A stretch of DNA of 64,000 nucleotides from CBDFNC01 sp965249895. Its GTDB lineage: Bacteria; Pseudomonadota; Gammaproteobacteria; Enterobacterales; CBDFNC01. Numbering within the stretch: position 1 is the stretch's first letter; each line of letters starts with the position of its first letter. Where the stretch lies: contig CBDFNC010000003.1 of the NCBI GenBank assembly GCA_965249895.1, positions 62,001-126,000 of the forward strand, given 5' to 3'. The position numbers and the translations under genes were made by a program. Below the pieces are notes generated by a model. The model saw only the letters and a list, made by a program, of their open reading frames with translations, was not told the origin of the DNA and ran no database searches. Below, one piece after another: positions 54,385 through 63,216 of the stretch.

Positions 54385-56679
54385 TTAAGCGACGCCCGCC
54401 TTCTCATTCTCCAAGTGCTGACTTAGCATTTCTGACAACAGGGTTTGGGTAACGGGTTTAGTCATAAAATCATCCATACCCGCAGCATAACAAGCCTCTT
54501 TATCCTCTGTTGTTACATTGGCTGTCAGTGCAACAATAGGAATACGCTGACCATTCGTTTCCCTCTGCCGGATCTTCCTGGTCGCTTCAAAGCCATCCAT
54601 TACCGGCATCTGGCAATCCATAATAATCAAGTCAAAGCTTTGTGCTATCCAGGTCTCCAGGCCAATTTTTCCATTTTCAGCAATAATCACCTCACAGTCG
54701 AGCTTTTCAAGCATTACCTTGGCAACCTTTTGGTTCACCAGGGTATCTTCCACCAGCAACACCCGATACCTATCACCAGCGGGCTCAATATCCGCAACTG
54801 AAGGCTGCGGCATTACTGTTATCGCTGGTTGATCCTGCTGGACTAACACCCTGTCCAGTAGGGCTTTTAACTGCTCGTATTGATAAGGCCTGGTTAGATA
54901 AGCGCGAACACCGGATTTTTCCACTAAGGCATGATCAGATTTATCCGGGGAGGCAGTAAAGATCAGTATAATCGGAGCCTTCTGTTGAAAGTGCTGGCGA
55001 ATTTCACCAGCCAGACTGAAGCCATCTTGATCAGGCATTACTTTATCCAGGAAGATGATATCGAAAGGCTTATGTTCCTCCATAGCTCCCTCAATATAAC
55101 CAATTACATCACCTGGTCGCTGACAGCTTTTTACCTTTACTCCCATCTTTTTAAGCTGTGCACCCGTGATCCTTAAGTTCATTTCATTGTCATCCACTAG
55201 AAGTACTGATAGATGAGCAAAACTCTCGTCACCCTTTTTAGCAAGCTGCTTAGTGCTGATATCCAGAGGAATAGAAAAATAGAAGCAGCTTCCTTTGCCG
55301 CTCTCGCTTCGGACACTAAGTTCTCCACCCATTAAGTGGACTACTTGCTTACCAATGGCCAATCCCAATCCTGTACCGCCATAGTTTCGTGTGGTGCTGC
55401 CATCGGCCTGCTGAAAATGTTCAAAGATCAGATCTTGTTTGTCCTGCTCTATACCTATGCCAGAGTCTTCCACTTCGAATAACAGCTGCAATCTATTTTC
55501 CTGCTGCTGCTCCAGGGTTACCCTAAGGCTAACATAACCCTGTTGAGTAAATTTGATGGCATTCCCCATCATGTTAATCAGCACCTGGCGCAAGCGAACC
55601 GGATCGCCATATAACAGGGGTGTTATTTCCTTATCGATAACACATCTAAAATCCAGCCGTTTCTGTTTCGCCATATGACTAAACAGCCCTTCGACATCCG
55701 TAATCAAGGAAAATACGTCGAACTGAGTCTTATCCAGCTTCATCATTCCAGCTTCAATTTTCGAGAAATCCAGAATATCATTGATAATATCCAGCAAGGC
55801 CAATGAAGAGGTGTGGATCATGCCCACATATTCTTTTTGCTCATCAGGCAGGTCCAAGCCTTGTAACAGCGAAGCCATGCCCAATATTCCATTCATAGGG
55901 GTACGGATTTCATGACTCATGTTGGCTAAAAACTCACTTTTCTTCTGATTAGCGACTTCGGCTCTTTCTTTGGCAACAGAAAGCTCCGCATAATATTCCC
56001 TAAGCCTGCTAACACTATTGTTATAACTATCTACTAACAGGCTGAGTTCATCATATTTGGGCCGTTCCTCCAGCACGAGTTTTTTAGGCAGATTATCATC
56101 TTCAAGCTCCAGAACAGTAGATGCCATGACCTTGAGGTGTCGGACGATAAGCCAGTAGAAAATAAACAGCATAAAGCTGGACAGCAGGAAAGTTTTTAAC
56201 CCCTGGGTTACTAATAAAATAACAAACTTTTTATACAACTTGGCATAAACCGGAGCAAGGCTGGACTCTATCGTTAAGGTACCAATTAAGAATGACTTAC
56301 CAAACGAGCTTTGCTCCATAGGCCAACTTTTAACCAACTTATATTGCTTTTCTCTCTGTCCAATTTCCATGATCAGGCCTGTTTCATCAGACAGGCTCAG
56401 ATAACTCACATCGGGCAAATTCAGGAGACCTTGCGCCTGAATCGTTAACTGCTCCGAATCTTCAACCCATAAACTCGCAGTTAGGCTGGAAAGGTAACTC
56501 TGTTCAATCTGTGCCATGCGCGTATCTATATCAGATATATCCGCTTCGTAGTCTAAATACAGATTAAGCGCCGTGATAGCCAGGGTAAAAATAGAACTCA
56601 CCAAGAGGATCCAACCCAGCAATTGCCACGCTAACCCCGCTTGCTTGCCTTTTTTTACTCTGCGTTTGCCCATACCCAC
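54385..56679 (-). CDS. Hybrid sensor histidine kinase with two receiver domains
   Basis: 764 residues. Membrane helices near 18-40 and 153-175, then a HAMP-like linker and a coiled coil. HisKA has FLANMSHEIRTPMNGILGMA; the ATPase has INMMGNAIKFTQQGYVSLRV and GGTGLGLAIGKQVVHLMGG. The first receiver (LSVLLVDDNEMNLRI, IIFLDKVMPDQDG) and second receiver (YRVLLVEDTLVNQKVAKVM, LIIMDCQMPVMDG) both keep the acceptor Asp. No Hpt domain, so phosphotransfer needs an external Hpt protein. Convergent with the REC-DUF3369 gene. Confidence 0.93.
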   Translation of the reverse strand: MGMGKRRVKKGKQAGLAWQLLGWILLVSSIFTLAITALNLYLDYEADISDIDTRMAQIEQSYLSSLTASLWVEDSEQLTIQAQGLLNLPDVSYLSLSDETGLIMEIGQREKQYKLVKSWPMEQSSFGKSFLIGTLTIESSLAPVYAKLYKKFVILLVTQGLKTFLLSSFMLFIFYWLIVRHLKVMASTVLELEDDNLPKKLVLEERPKYDELSLLVDSYNNSVSRLREYYAELSVAKERAEVANQKKSEFLANMSHEIRTPMNGILGMASLLQGLDLPDEQKEYVGMIHTSSLALLDIINDILDFSKIEAGMMKLDKTQFDVFSLITDVEGLFSHMAKQKRLDFRCVIDKEITPLLYGDPVRLRQVLINMMGNAIKFTQQGYVSLRVTLEQQQENRLQLLFEVEDSGIGIEQDKQDLIFEHFQQADGSTTRNYGGTGLGLAIGKQVVHLMGGELSVRSESGKGSCFYFSIPLDISTKQLAKKGDESFAHLSVLLVDDNEMNLRITGAQLKKMGVKVKSCQRPGDVIGYIEGAMEEHKPFDIIFLDKVMPDQDGFSLAGEIRQHFQQKAPIILIFTASPDKSDHALVEKSGVRAYLTRPYQYEQLKALLDRVLVQQDQPAITVMPQPSVADIEPAGDRYRVLLVEDTLVNQKVAKVMLEKLDCEVIIAENGKIGLETWIAQSFDLIIMDCQMPVMDGFEATRKIRQRETNGQRIPIVALTANVTTEDKEACYAAGMDDFMTKPVTQTLLSEMLSQHLENEKAGVA

Positions 56680-56906
56680 AATCCTTATGGAGCTTTATAT
56701 CAACTAGTAGTACATAGCATAGACTTAAATCGGCTCTTGTTGGTATGTTGTCAAATACCTATGCAAAGGATCTCACATATTGGTATTACACAGAGTTAGC
56801 AAAAGAGAGGTCCTTGCAAAAAGACCATAATATTTGAAATAAGGATCAGGCCATTCGATACCAATAAATCTATGTTCGTCGATAAGGCCAGTATTCAGTT
56901 GAAAAT

Positions 56907-57282
56907 ATGATCAAGTGCTCTTCACCTTAAGTTGCCAGTCAGCCCGGGGGGCTGCTGTCGAAGTGAAAGTCGGTGGTTATCCTTTTACTCCGTATGTTTC
57001 TCATTTGGGGAAAGGTAAATATTCAGGTTTAAGCCTAGACCTTATGGCTGAACTAAATCGGCTACAGACAAAGTACAAATTTGTCTTTGTTTCCACCTCC
57101 AATAAAAATCGTTATCAGGCATTCGCTCGACATCGATTCGATGTTATGTTTTTTGAAGATACCGCGTGGGGCTGGCAAGACTATGATATTGCAGCATCGA
57201 AGAGATCAATACTTTTAAGCAGCTTGAAGACGACGGTACCCTGGACCGCCTGAAAAGGCGGTACGGGCTAGCAGATCATTAA
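56907..57282 (+). pseudogene. Solute-binding protein pseudogene
   Basis: An N-terminal part (VEVKVGGYPFTPYVSHLGKG, then YSGLSLDLMAELNR) of a family-3 solute-binding protein runs to about 57200. The frame then shifts and jumps directly to the C-terminal helix EINTFKQLEDDGTLDRLKRR, ending at 57282. About half of the protein between is missing, and the signal peptide is also out of frame after ATG 56907. The 112-codon intact frame is therefore not a complete protein. Stop overlaps the convergent dbpA stop. Confidence 0.85.
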
Positions 57283-58691
57283 ACCAGTTTGCGGATCTTG
57301 AATTTACGTCCTTTAATTTTTCCATTTGCCAGACAACCAAGCGCTTTGTTGGCACTGGCTCGCTTAATTGCAACATAGGAACGAAAATGAGAAATATCGA
57401 TTTTCCCCACTTGATCCCCCGATAAGCCAGCATCACCTGTCAGGGCACCTAAAATATCTCCAGGGCGCACCTTATCCTTCTTACCGCCATCGATACACAG
57501 AGTCACCATAGTTGGTGAAAAATCGAAACCATAATCCACCTTGAGAGAGCTTAACTCTTTAAACTCGATCGTTTGCCCCAGGTAATCCTCGATGGCATTA
57601 ACCCGATGTGATTCCGATGCGGTAAATAGGCTAAGCGCCTGACCGGCACTTCCCGCCCGGCCCGTACGTCCGATGCGGTGGACATGAACTTCGGGGTCCC
57701 GGGAAAGCTCAAAGTTAATAACCGTATCCAGACCCTTAATATCTAAGCCCCGCGCAGCTACATCTGTAGCAACCAAGATAGAGCAACTCTTGTTAGCAAA
57801 TCTAATCAGCACTTGATCACGATCCCTCTGCTCCAAATCACCATGTATCGCCAGCGCGTTGAAGCCTTTTTCGTCCAGTTCATCCGCCACATCCTGGCAC
57901 ATACGCTTGGTGCCGCAGAATATAACGCAGGACTCAGGCTGATAATGGGCTAACAGCTGGATCAGAGCTTTGCTTCTTTGCTTCTGGTCAACTTCAAAAA
58001 ATAGCTGTTCAATACTGCTCTTCGAATGGGTATCCGTGACACTAACCTGCTCGGCTTTATACTGAATATTACGGCCCATCTGGGCAATGGCATCGGGGAA
58101 GGTCGCAGAAAACAGCAGGGTCTGCCTATGGCTGGGGGCAGCTTCCACAACATCGTCCAGCGCATCGGAAAAACCCATATCCAACATACGGTCCGCTTCG
58201 TCCAATACCAGGGTAGTTAACCTGTCCAACCTGAGTGAACGCTTTCTAATATGCTCCTGTATTCTGCCCGGCGTACCTACAACGATATGCGCGCCATGCT
58301 CCAGAGAGCCTAGCTGGGGGCCGAAAGGCATACCGCCACAAAGCGTGAGCACCTTGATATTACCGGTAAACCTAGCAAGGCGACGAATCTCCTTAGCGAC
58401 CTGATCGGCCAGCTCCCTGGTTGGACACAACACCAGTCCCTGTACCTGAAAATTGGATACATTCAGTTTGGATAACAAACCGATGGCAAAAGCCGCCGTT
58501 TTACCACTACCGGTCTTGGCTTTAGCGATCACATCTTTCCCTTGCAATACCAAGGGCAGACTGGCCGCTTGAATTGGGGTCATATGGTCATAACCCAGAG
58601 ATTCTAAATTATCCAGCATGCTGGATTTCAATGGCAAGGAAGAAAAAAGAGGTTGGCTCACAATGGTCTCGGTAATGCGGAAAAACATCAT
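57279..58691 (-). CDS. dbpA: ATP-dependent RNA helicase DbpA
   Basis: 470 residues from the first ATG; a GTG at VSQPLFSSLPLKSSML would give 459. DEAD-box helicase: TPIQAASLPLVLQGKDVIAK, Walker A AKTGSGKT, LDEADRMLDMGFSDAL, HRIGRTGRAG. The C-terminal RNA-binding domain (TLCIDGGKKDKVRPGDILGA, then LTGDAGLSGDQVGKIDI) is specific to DbpA, which binds hairpin 92 of 23S rRNA in 50S assembly. Confidence 0.96.
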   Translation of the reverse strand: MMFFRITETIVSQPLFSSLPLKSSMLDNLESLGYDHMTPIQAASLPLVLQGKDVIAKAKTGSGKTAAFAIGLLSKLNVSNFQVQGLVLCPTRELADQVAKEIRRLARFTGNIKVLTLCGGMPFGPQLGSLEHGAHIVVGTPGRIQEHIRKRSLRLDRLTTLVLDEADRMLDMGFSDALDDVVEAAPSHRQTLLFSATFPDAIAQMGRNIQYKAEQVSVTDTHSKSSIEQLFFEVDQKQRSKALIQLLAHYQPESCVIFCGTKRMCQDVADELDEKGFNALAIHGDLEQRDRDQVLIRFANKSCSILVATDVAARGLDIKGLDTVINFELSRDPEVHVHRIGRTGRAGSAGQALSLFTASESHRVNAIEDYLGQTIEFKELSSLKVDYGFDFSPTMVTLCIDGGKKDKVRPGDILGALTGDAGLSGDQVGKIDISHFRSYVAIKRASANKALGCLANGKIKGRKFKIRKLV

Positions 58692-58724
58692 AATAACAGA
58701 TTGTGATATGACTTATCTTGTGGA

Positions 58725-58754
58725 CTCTGTGGTCAGGTACTTTTAACCACAGAG
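58725..58754. repeat. Hairpin of the CTCTGTGGT type
   Basis: CTCTGTGGT (58725-58733) pairs perfectly with ACCACAGAG (58746-58754). Related sequences occur near 27795-27850 and 60385-60412. It lies in the gap between the HAD gene and dbpA. Confidence 0.6.
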
Positions 58755-58782
58755 AATACTGAGTTCAAAGCAGCAGGAAGCG

Positions 58783-59427
58783 CTACGCCCAGCTCACCTG
58801 AAGCTGGTTGTGCTGAGACGATATACTTACCGGCTGCATATCCTGCACACTGGTTGCTATACCATCTGCGGTGGTTGCATGTCCGGCATACATCACCTGG
58901 ATCACCGGCATTCCCGCTTGCTGCGCACTTTTCACCCCGGCGGCGGCATCTTCAAACACCAGACAGTGTTCAGGGTCTAGTCGCATTCTTTGCGCGCCAA
59001 GCAAATAAGCCTCCGGATGCGGCTTGCCCTTTTTCACATCGTCAGCCGTCACCAGGACATCCGGCACGGGTAATCCTGTTTCAGCCAACTTGGCCAAAGC
59101 CAATTCTCTGGTGCTCATGGTCACTATGCCCCAGGGCAAATCTGACAGGGAGTGAAGCAGGGATTCCACACCCGGTAGCACCACAATACCGGCAGTATTT
59201 TTTATCTCCTGCGCCAACAGCAGATCATTTTCTTTTTGAGCATCCAAGTGAGGTGCAAACTTGGGGATGATATCTTCACCCCGGCAGCCGTGGATTTCGG
59301 ACATCAATAGCTGTTTATCCACGCCATGAAAGTCCGCCCAGCTTGCCCAAATGGCTTCCACGCAAGGTGTTGAATCAATCAGAGTACCGTCCAGATCAAA
59401 CAAGATAGCTTTTACAGTTAACATCAT
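58783..59427 (-). CDS. HAD-superfamily phosphatase (sugar phosphatase-like)
   Basis: 214 residues. HAD motif I FDLDGTLIDSTPCVEAIW, motif II (IVTMSTRE), motif III KKGKPHPEAY and motif IV VFEDAAAGVKSAQQAGMPVI are all present, with an alpha-helical cap. Pattern like YfbT/HxpA sugar-phosphate phosphatases. Divergent from a DeoR-type regulator across 140 bp, which fits a sugar-phosphate role. Confidence 0.9.
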   Translation of the reverse strand: MMLTVKAILFDLDGTLIDSTPCVEAIWASWADFHGVDKQLLMSEIHGCRGEDIIPKFAPHLDAQKENDLLLAQEIKNTAGIVVLPGVESLLHSLSDLPWGIVTMSTRELALAKLAETGLPVPDVLVTADDVKKGKPHPEAYLLGAQRMRLDPEHCLVFEDAAAGVKSAQQAGMPVIQVMYAGHATTADGIATSVQDMQPVSISSQHNQLQVSWA

Positions 59428-59569
59428 TACCTCTCAATAAACCAGCATAAACACGCAGATAAAAAACTAAAACACAGAGTAACGTGCAGAAACATGCTAA
59501 TTAAAGACTGGAACCTGTGCGCAAATCAAGTAAAATCACTTAAAAACATGCAAAAGTAAGCAATATTCT

Positions 59570-60325
59570 ATGTTACTCGAAGAACGTCAAAGCAAAATTC
59601 TGGATCAATTACGCTCCCTGGGCAGGGTTTACGCCACTGAACTGAGCCATCAACTTAATGTCTCTGAAGATACCATTCGGCGAGATTTAAACAGTTTGGC
59701 GCAACAGAAGTTATTACGCAGGGTTCACGGTGGAGCACTGCCTTGCCAATATGATGTGTGTGATTACAGGGACAGGAAAGACGAAGTTGAACCCATCAAG
59801 CAAGCGATAGCTATAGCCGCCTTAGCGTTTATCGAACCAGGGCAGACTGTGCTCATCGATTCCGGCTCCACTTGTTTATATATCGCACAAAACCTGCCGA
59901 CCCATTTTCCATTTACCGTAGTCACCCCCAGCCCACTGATTGCATCTCAGTTAATCAATCAAGAAAATATCGAGTTAATTCTAATTGGCGGCAAGGTGTT
60001 TAAACCCGCAATTATGTCTGTGGGTGCTGTCACAGATGCTATGCTGAAGCAAATTCACTTTGATCTCTGCTTTCTGGGCATCTGCGCCCTTCATCTCAGC
60101 TCAGGGATCACCATCAACTATATGGAGGAAGCGCAAACCCTGAAAGTTATGGTGGCTCAATCTGAACGTGTTATCGGACTGGCAGACGCCAGTAAACTCG
60201 ATAAAGTTGCCACCCACCTGATCGTCCCCTGTAACAAACTAAACACCTTAGTCACCAGTCAGGATGCAGACCCCAAGATCATCGCAGAATTAAAGAAACA
60301 GGGGGTAGAAATTCTGATCACCTGA
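59570..60325 (+). CDS. DeoR-family transcriptional regulator
   Basis: 251 residues. N-terminal winged helix (LLEERQSKILDQLRSLGRVY, then LNVSEDTIRRDLNSLAQQKL with LRRVHGGAL), then a DeoR C-terminal sensor domain resembling phosphosugar isomerases (DSGSTCLYIAQNL). Usually a repressor released by a phosphosugar. It may control the divergent HAD phosphatase gene. Effector unknown. Confidence 0.92.
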   Translation: MLLEERQSKILDQLRSLGRVYATELSHQLNVSEDTIRRDLNSLAQQKLLRRVHGGALPCQYDVCDYRDRKDEVEPIKQAIAIAALAFIEPGQTVLIDSGSTCLYIAQNLPTHFPFTVVTPSPLIASQLINQENIELILIGGKVFKPAIMSVGAVTDAMLKQIHFDLCFLGICALHLSSGITINYMEEAQTLKVMVAQSERVIGLADASKLDKVATHLIVPCNKLNTLVTSQDADPKIIAELKKQGVEILIT

Positions 60326-60423
60326 CCCTGTTAAATTTTGCTGATAGATTACAAAAAATACCAAGTCGCAGGTAAAGCCTTGGGTTGTGGTGTCACAGAA
60401 GCTTTAACCACAGAGATAATGTT

Positions 60424-60834
60424 CTGAAGCTGAAAATCGACCGTAGCTTTATTTGTAAGTGCATAAGCAAAAGTTCACCAAGGCTTAAATCAACCTACCA
60501 ATCTAGGTAGGCCGTGCAGTACTAGGCGAATCAGTATATTTACACTGATTGAAATTCATACGCAATCTCTAAAAACTTATACCCACCCACTTAACCTGGA
60601 TCATTCAGAAAAAGCCGGACCTTAGTCCAGGCAATACTGAGTATGGCCAAAGCCTTCGACATAGACACACTTGCAGAAGGAGTTGAAACCTGTCAGCAAC
60701 AGGAAATCATGCTGCAGCAGCAATGTGACTATTTTCAGGGGTTTTACCTGTATAAACCAGCTAATGAGTTTGATCTACTGAAAAAATTAGAGCAACAGAG
60801 CACTTCTCATCAGGCCTTTGAGGAGGTAAGCTAA
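60424..60834 (+). pseudogene. EAL-domain (c-di-GMP phosphodiesterase) remnant
   Basis: LKLKIDRSFI at 60424 is the EAL-domain catalytic segment. After a degenerate stretch with stops, the same frame resumes as TLVQAILSMAKAFDIDTLAE, then GVETCQQQEIMLQQQCDYFQ and GFYLYKPANEF to a stop at 60834. The N-terminal half with the Glu-Ala-Leu motif is missing. A 63-codon frame at 60643 is open but encodes only the domain's end. Confidence 0.8.
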
Positions 60835-60865
60835 TAAACTAGTCTGTATACCAAAAGACCTGAAT

Positions 60866-61504
60866 ATGAGCAGTAAACAACAACAGATCCTGGATACCGC
60901 AGCCCGGCTATTCAATCAATTTGGCTTCCATGCTACAGGGGTGGATAAAATTGTCGCCGAATCTGGCGTCACCAAACGAACACTCTACAAGTCCTTTTCC
61001 TCGAAGGAAAAGCTGATCCTCCAGGTGCTGAAACAAAGAGATATCAGCTTTCTTCAAAATATCGAACAACAAGTAGCACTGATCACCAAAAATAAATATG
61101 CGGGCCAGCAGGAGGCTCAATTACTCGCACTGTTCGATGCATTTACTCTTTGGTTTAAACAAAAAGACTTTTACGGCTGCAACTTTATTAATGCCACAGC
61201 CGAATACTCGGATCCCAACCACCCTATTCAGAAAATGTCCAAACAACACAAATTAAAGGTCCGTGGCTATATTCAAGAGTTGTTACCCGACAATCTCGAC
61301 CAGCTGCTGGATCCAATTTGCCTGCTATTAGAAGGAGCTATAGTGTTGGCTTCTACGTGCGGAGATAAAGGGGCTGCGGAAAAAGCGAAAGTCAGTGTGA
61401 TCAGCTTGCTGAAAACCCTGGGGGTCGAAGTGCACAAAGATCTAAGCATTAGCACCTCGAAGCTTAAAGCTCAGGCTGCATTAAAGGCGCTTAAACGCCA
61501 CTGA
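60866..61504 (+). CDS. TetR-family transcriptional regulator
   Basis: 212 residues. TetR helix-turn-helix in ILDTAARLFNQFGFHATGVD and KIVAESGVTKRTLYKSFSSK. The ligand-binding half has CNFINATAEYSDPNHPIQKM, a pattern shared with AcuR/NemR-type regulators (FI-A-AEY-DP). Target genes are not evident; the neighbours are an EAL remnant and hspQ. Confidence 0.9.
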   Translation: MSSKQQQILDTAARLFNQFGFHATGVDKIVAESGVTKRTLYKSFSSKEKLILQVLKQRDISFLQNIEQQVALITKNKYAGQQEAQLLALFDAFTLWFKQKDFYGCNFINATAEYSDPNHPIQKMSKQHKLKVRGYIQELLPDNLDQLLDPICLLLEGAIVLASTCGDKGAAEKAKVSVISLLKTLGVEVHKDLSISTSKLKAQAALKALKRH

Positions 61505-61536
61505 GCTGAAAATAAAGGGTTATCGGTGCACTGTTA

Positions 61537-61857
61537 TTAATGAGGTAAGCTGAAAAAATATCGATGGCCGTTATATTTGGAAAAATAAGCTGTCAGTGCC
61601 GGGTGTTCTATTTCCTGTAGTCTACCGCTTTCTGTTAACTGCGACTGAGCGACATAGGTGACGTGTTCCGTTTCATCCACCATCAATCGGTACCAGGGTT
61701 GTTCTTTATCCGGTTTGAGATCCGGTTTGCTTTCTGACATCTCCTTATACCAGGCTTCCGAATTGGTATATTTAAAATCAACGCCATATATTACTCCGCG
61801 ATACCCGAAAAGGCTGTGCTCTACTATCTGCCCAACAAAAAACTGTGCCTGCTTCAT
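61537..61857 (-). CDS. hspQ: Heat shock protein HspQ
   Basis: 106 residues from ATG 61857 (MKQAQFFVGQIVEHSLFGYR), matching the usual HspQ length; a longer in-frame reading adds 49 unlikely residues. Contains GVIYGVDFKYTNSEAWYK, QPWYRLMVDETEHVTYVAQ. HspQ promotes degradation of certain proteins (for example DnaA) through Lon in enterobacteria. Confidence 0.92.
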   Translation of the reverse strand: MKQAQFFVGQIVEHSLFGYRGVIYGVDFKYTNSEAWYKEMSESKPDLKPDKEQPWYRLMVDETEHVTYVAQSQLTESGRLQEIEHPALTAYFSKYNGHRYFFSLPH

Positions 61858-61924
61858 AGCTATCCCTACCCTTACTGAAGTCCTACATTTCAGCCTAGCA
61901 CAGTAAAAAACCTTTAATGATAAA

Positions 61925-63130
61925 TCAGTTATCATAGCGGGCCCAATAAACCTCAGAATCAGGCCTTCCCACTGTCTTATGAACAAGTAAATAACTGAGA
62001 CCAATCAGGACCACACTAGAAATCACGACTCCAGGCCAGTGAAATAATTGCCAGAAGGGCCCCAAATAGAACCCACCAAGACTGGCGCCAGCGTAATAAA
62101 ACACTAAATATACTGCGGAGGCACCGGCTTTCGCCGTGCTCGCCTGCTGGCTAACCCAGGCACTACCCGCCGCATGAGCGAGGAAAAAACCGGCACTGGT
62201 TATTAATAACCCTAAAATGATCAGTGATAACGGCGCCAGTAAAGTAAGTAATAAACCAGGAAGCATCAACAGGGTTCCAAGCATCATTTGTTGTGGAAAA
62301 TTTAGCCAGCGACTCAGCTTGCCACTATATGCCGACGATACGGACCCAGCCAAATAACTCAGGAACAGCAAACCCAGCAGAGAGGCGGGCAAGATATAGG
62401 GGGCTTGCGATAATCTGAACCCCATATAGCTGAATTGATTAACCATAACGGCAAAATTCAGTCCCGCCATTATAAATACCGGCCATAACTTGTTATTACC
62501 CAGGTGCAATTTTAATGCGGATAAAGGAGACTGTGTCGGCGCTTTACTAAAACCGCGCTGCTTGGGTAACGCAGCCATAAATATAATAGCGGCAATTAAG
62601 CTGGCGCCTCCTATGTACAAAAATGCGTAGGCCCAATTGTCAGTTAGCTCGGTGATCCAGGAAGATAGCAGGCGACCCGCAATGCCCCCCAGAGAGTTAG
62701 CACAAATATAGACACCTACCGCATGGGAGAAACCCGATTTAGATAACTCTTCAGCCATATAAGCAACCGCCATTGCCGGTACTCCGGCTAGCAGAATGCC
62801 TTGAACCAGGCGCAGCAAAAGTAATTGCGACCATGACGGATCAAAAAAACCAATCACTAGACTCAATAACACTGCATAAATCAGAGAAAGCTTAAGCAAT
62901 AACGTCCTACCCAGGCGATCAGAGAGATTGGAAAACAACAGTAAACCTATGGCCAACCCAAACGTCGCAGCCCCTAAGCTGTATCCAGACTGCTGAGCCG
63001 AAACACCGAACTCCTTGGCAATGAGAGGTAGTAAGGGTTGGGGAATATACAAATTGGCAAACACGACAAACGAAGCCAGCGCCAGAGAAAATAACACCCG
63101 GTAATAAGATGATGTGCGATATTCGATCAT
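61925..63130 (-). CDS. MFS transporter
   Basis: 401 residues with about 12 membrane helices. The intracellular loop motif FSNLSDRLGRTLLLK (motif A) follows helix 2. Pattern like the YnfM/drug-resistance DHA1 group (NLYIPQPLLPLIAKEFGVS). Divergent from the LysR gene starting at 63217, which is a probable local regulator. Substrate not determined. Confidence 0.88.
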   Translation of the reverse strand: MIEYRTSSYYRVLFSLALASFVVFANLYIPQPLLPLIAKEFGVSAQQSGYSLGAATFGLAIGLLLFSNLSDRLGRTLLLKLSLIYAVLLSLVIGFFDPSWSQLLLLRLVQGILLAGVPAMAVAYMAEELSKSGFSHAVGVYICANSLGGIAGRLLSSWITELTDNWAYAFLYIGGASLIAAIIFMAALPKQRGFSKAPTQSPLSALKLHLGNNKLWPVFIMAGLNFAVMVNQFSYMGFRLSQAPYILPASLLGLLFLSYLAGSVSSAYSGKLSRWLNFPQQMMLGTLLMLPGLLLTLLAPLSLIILGLLITSAGFFLAHAAGSAWVSQQASTAKAGASAVYLVFYYAGASLGGFYLGPFWQLFHWPGVVISSVVLIGLSYLLVHKTVGRPDSEVYWARYDN

Positions 63131-63216
63131 AAACTCCCCTTAATTGAATATCAGCCTACTCCTGGGTTATAAATAAATAAAATAAATCATTACTATCGAT
63201 TGGATAACGTTTGATT

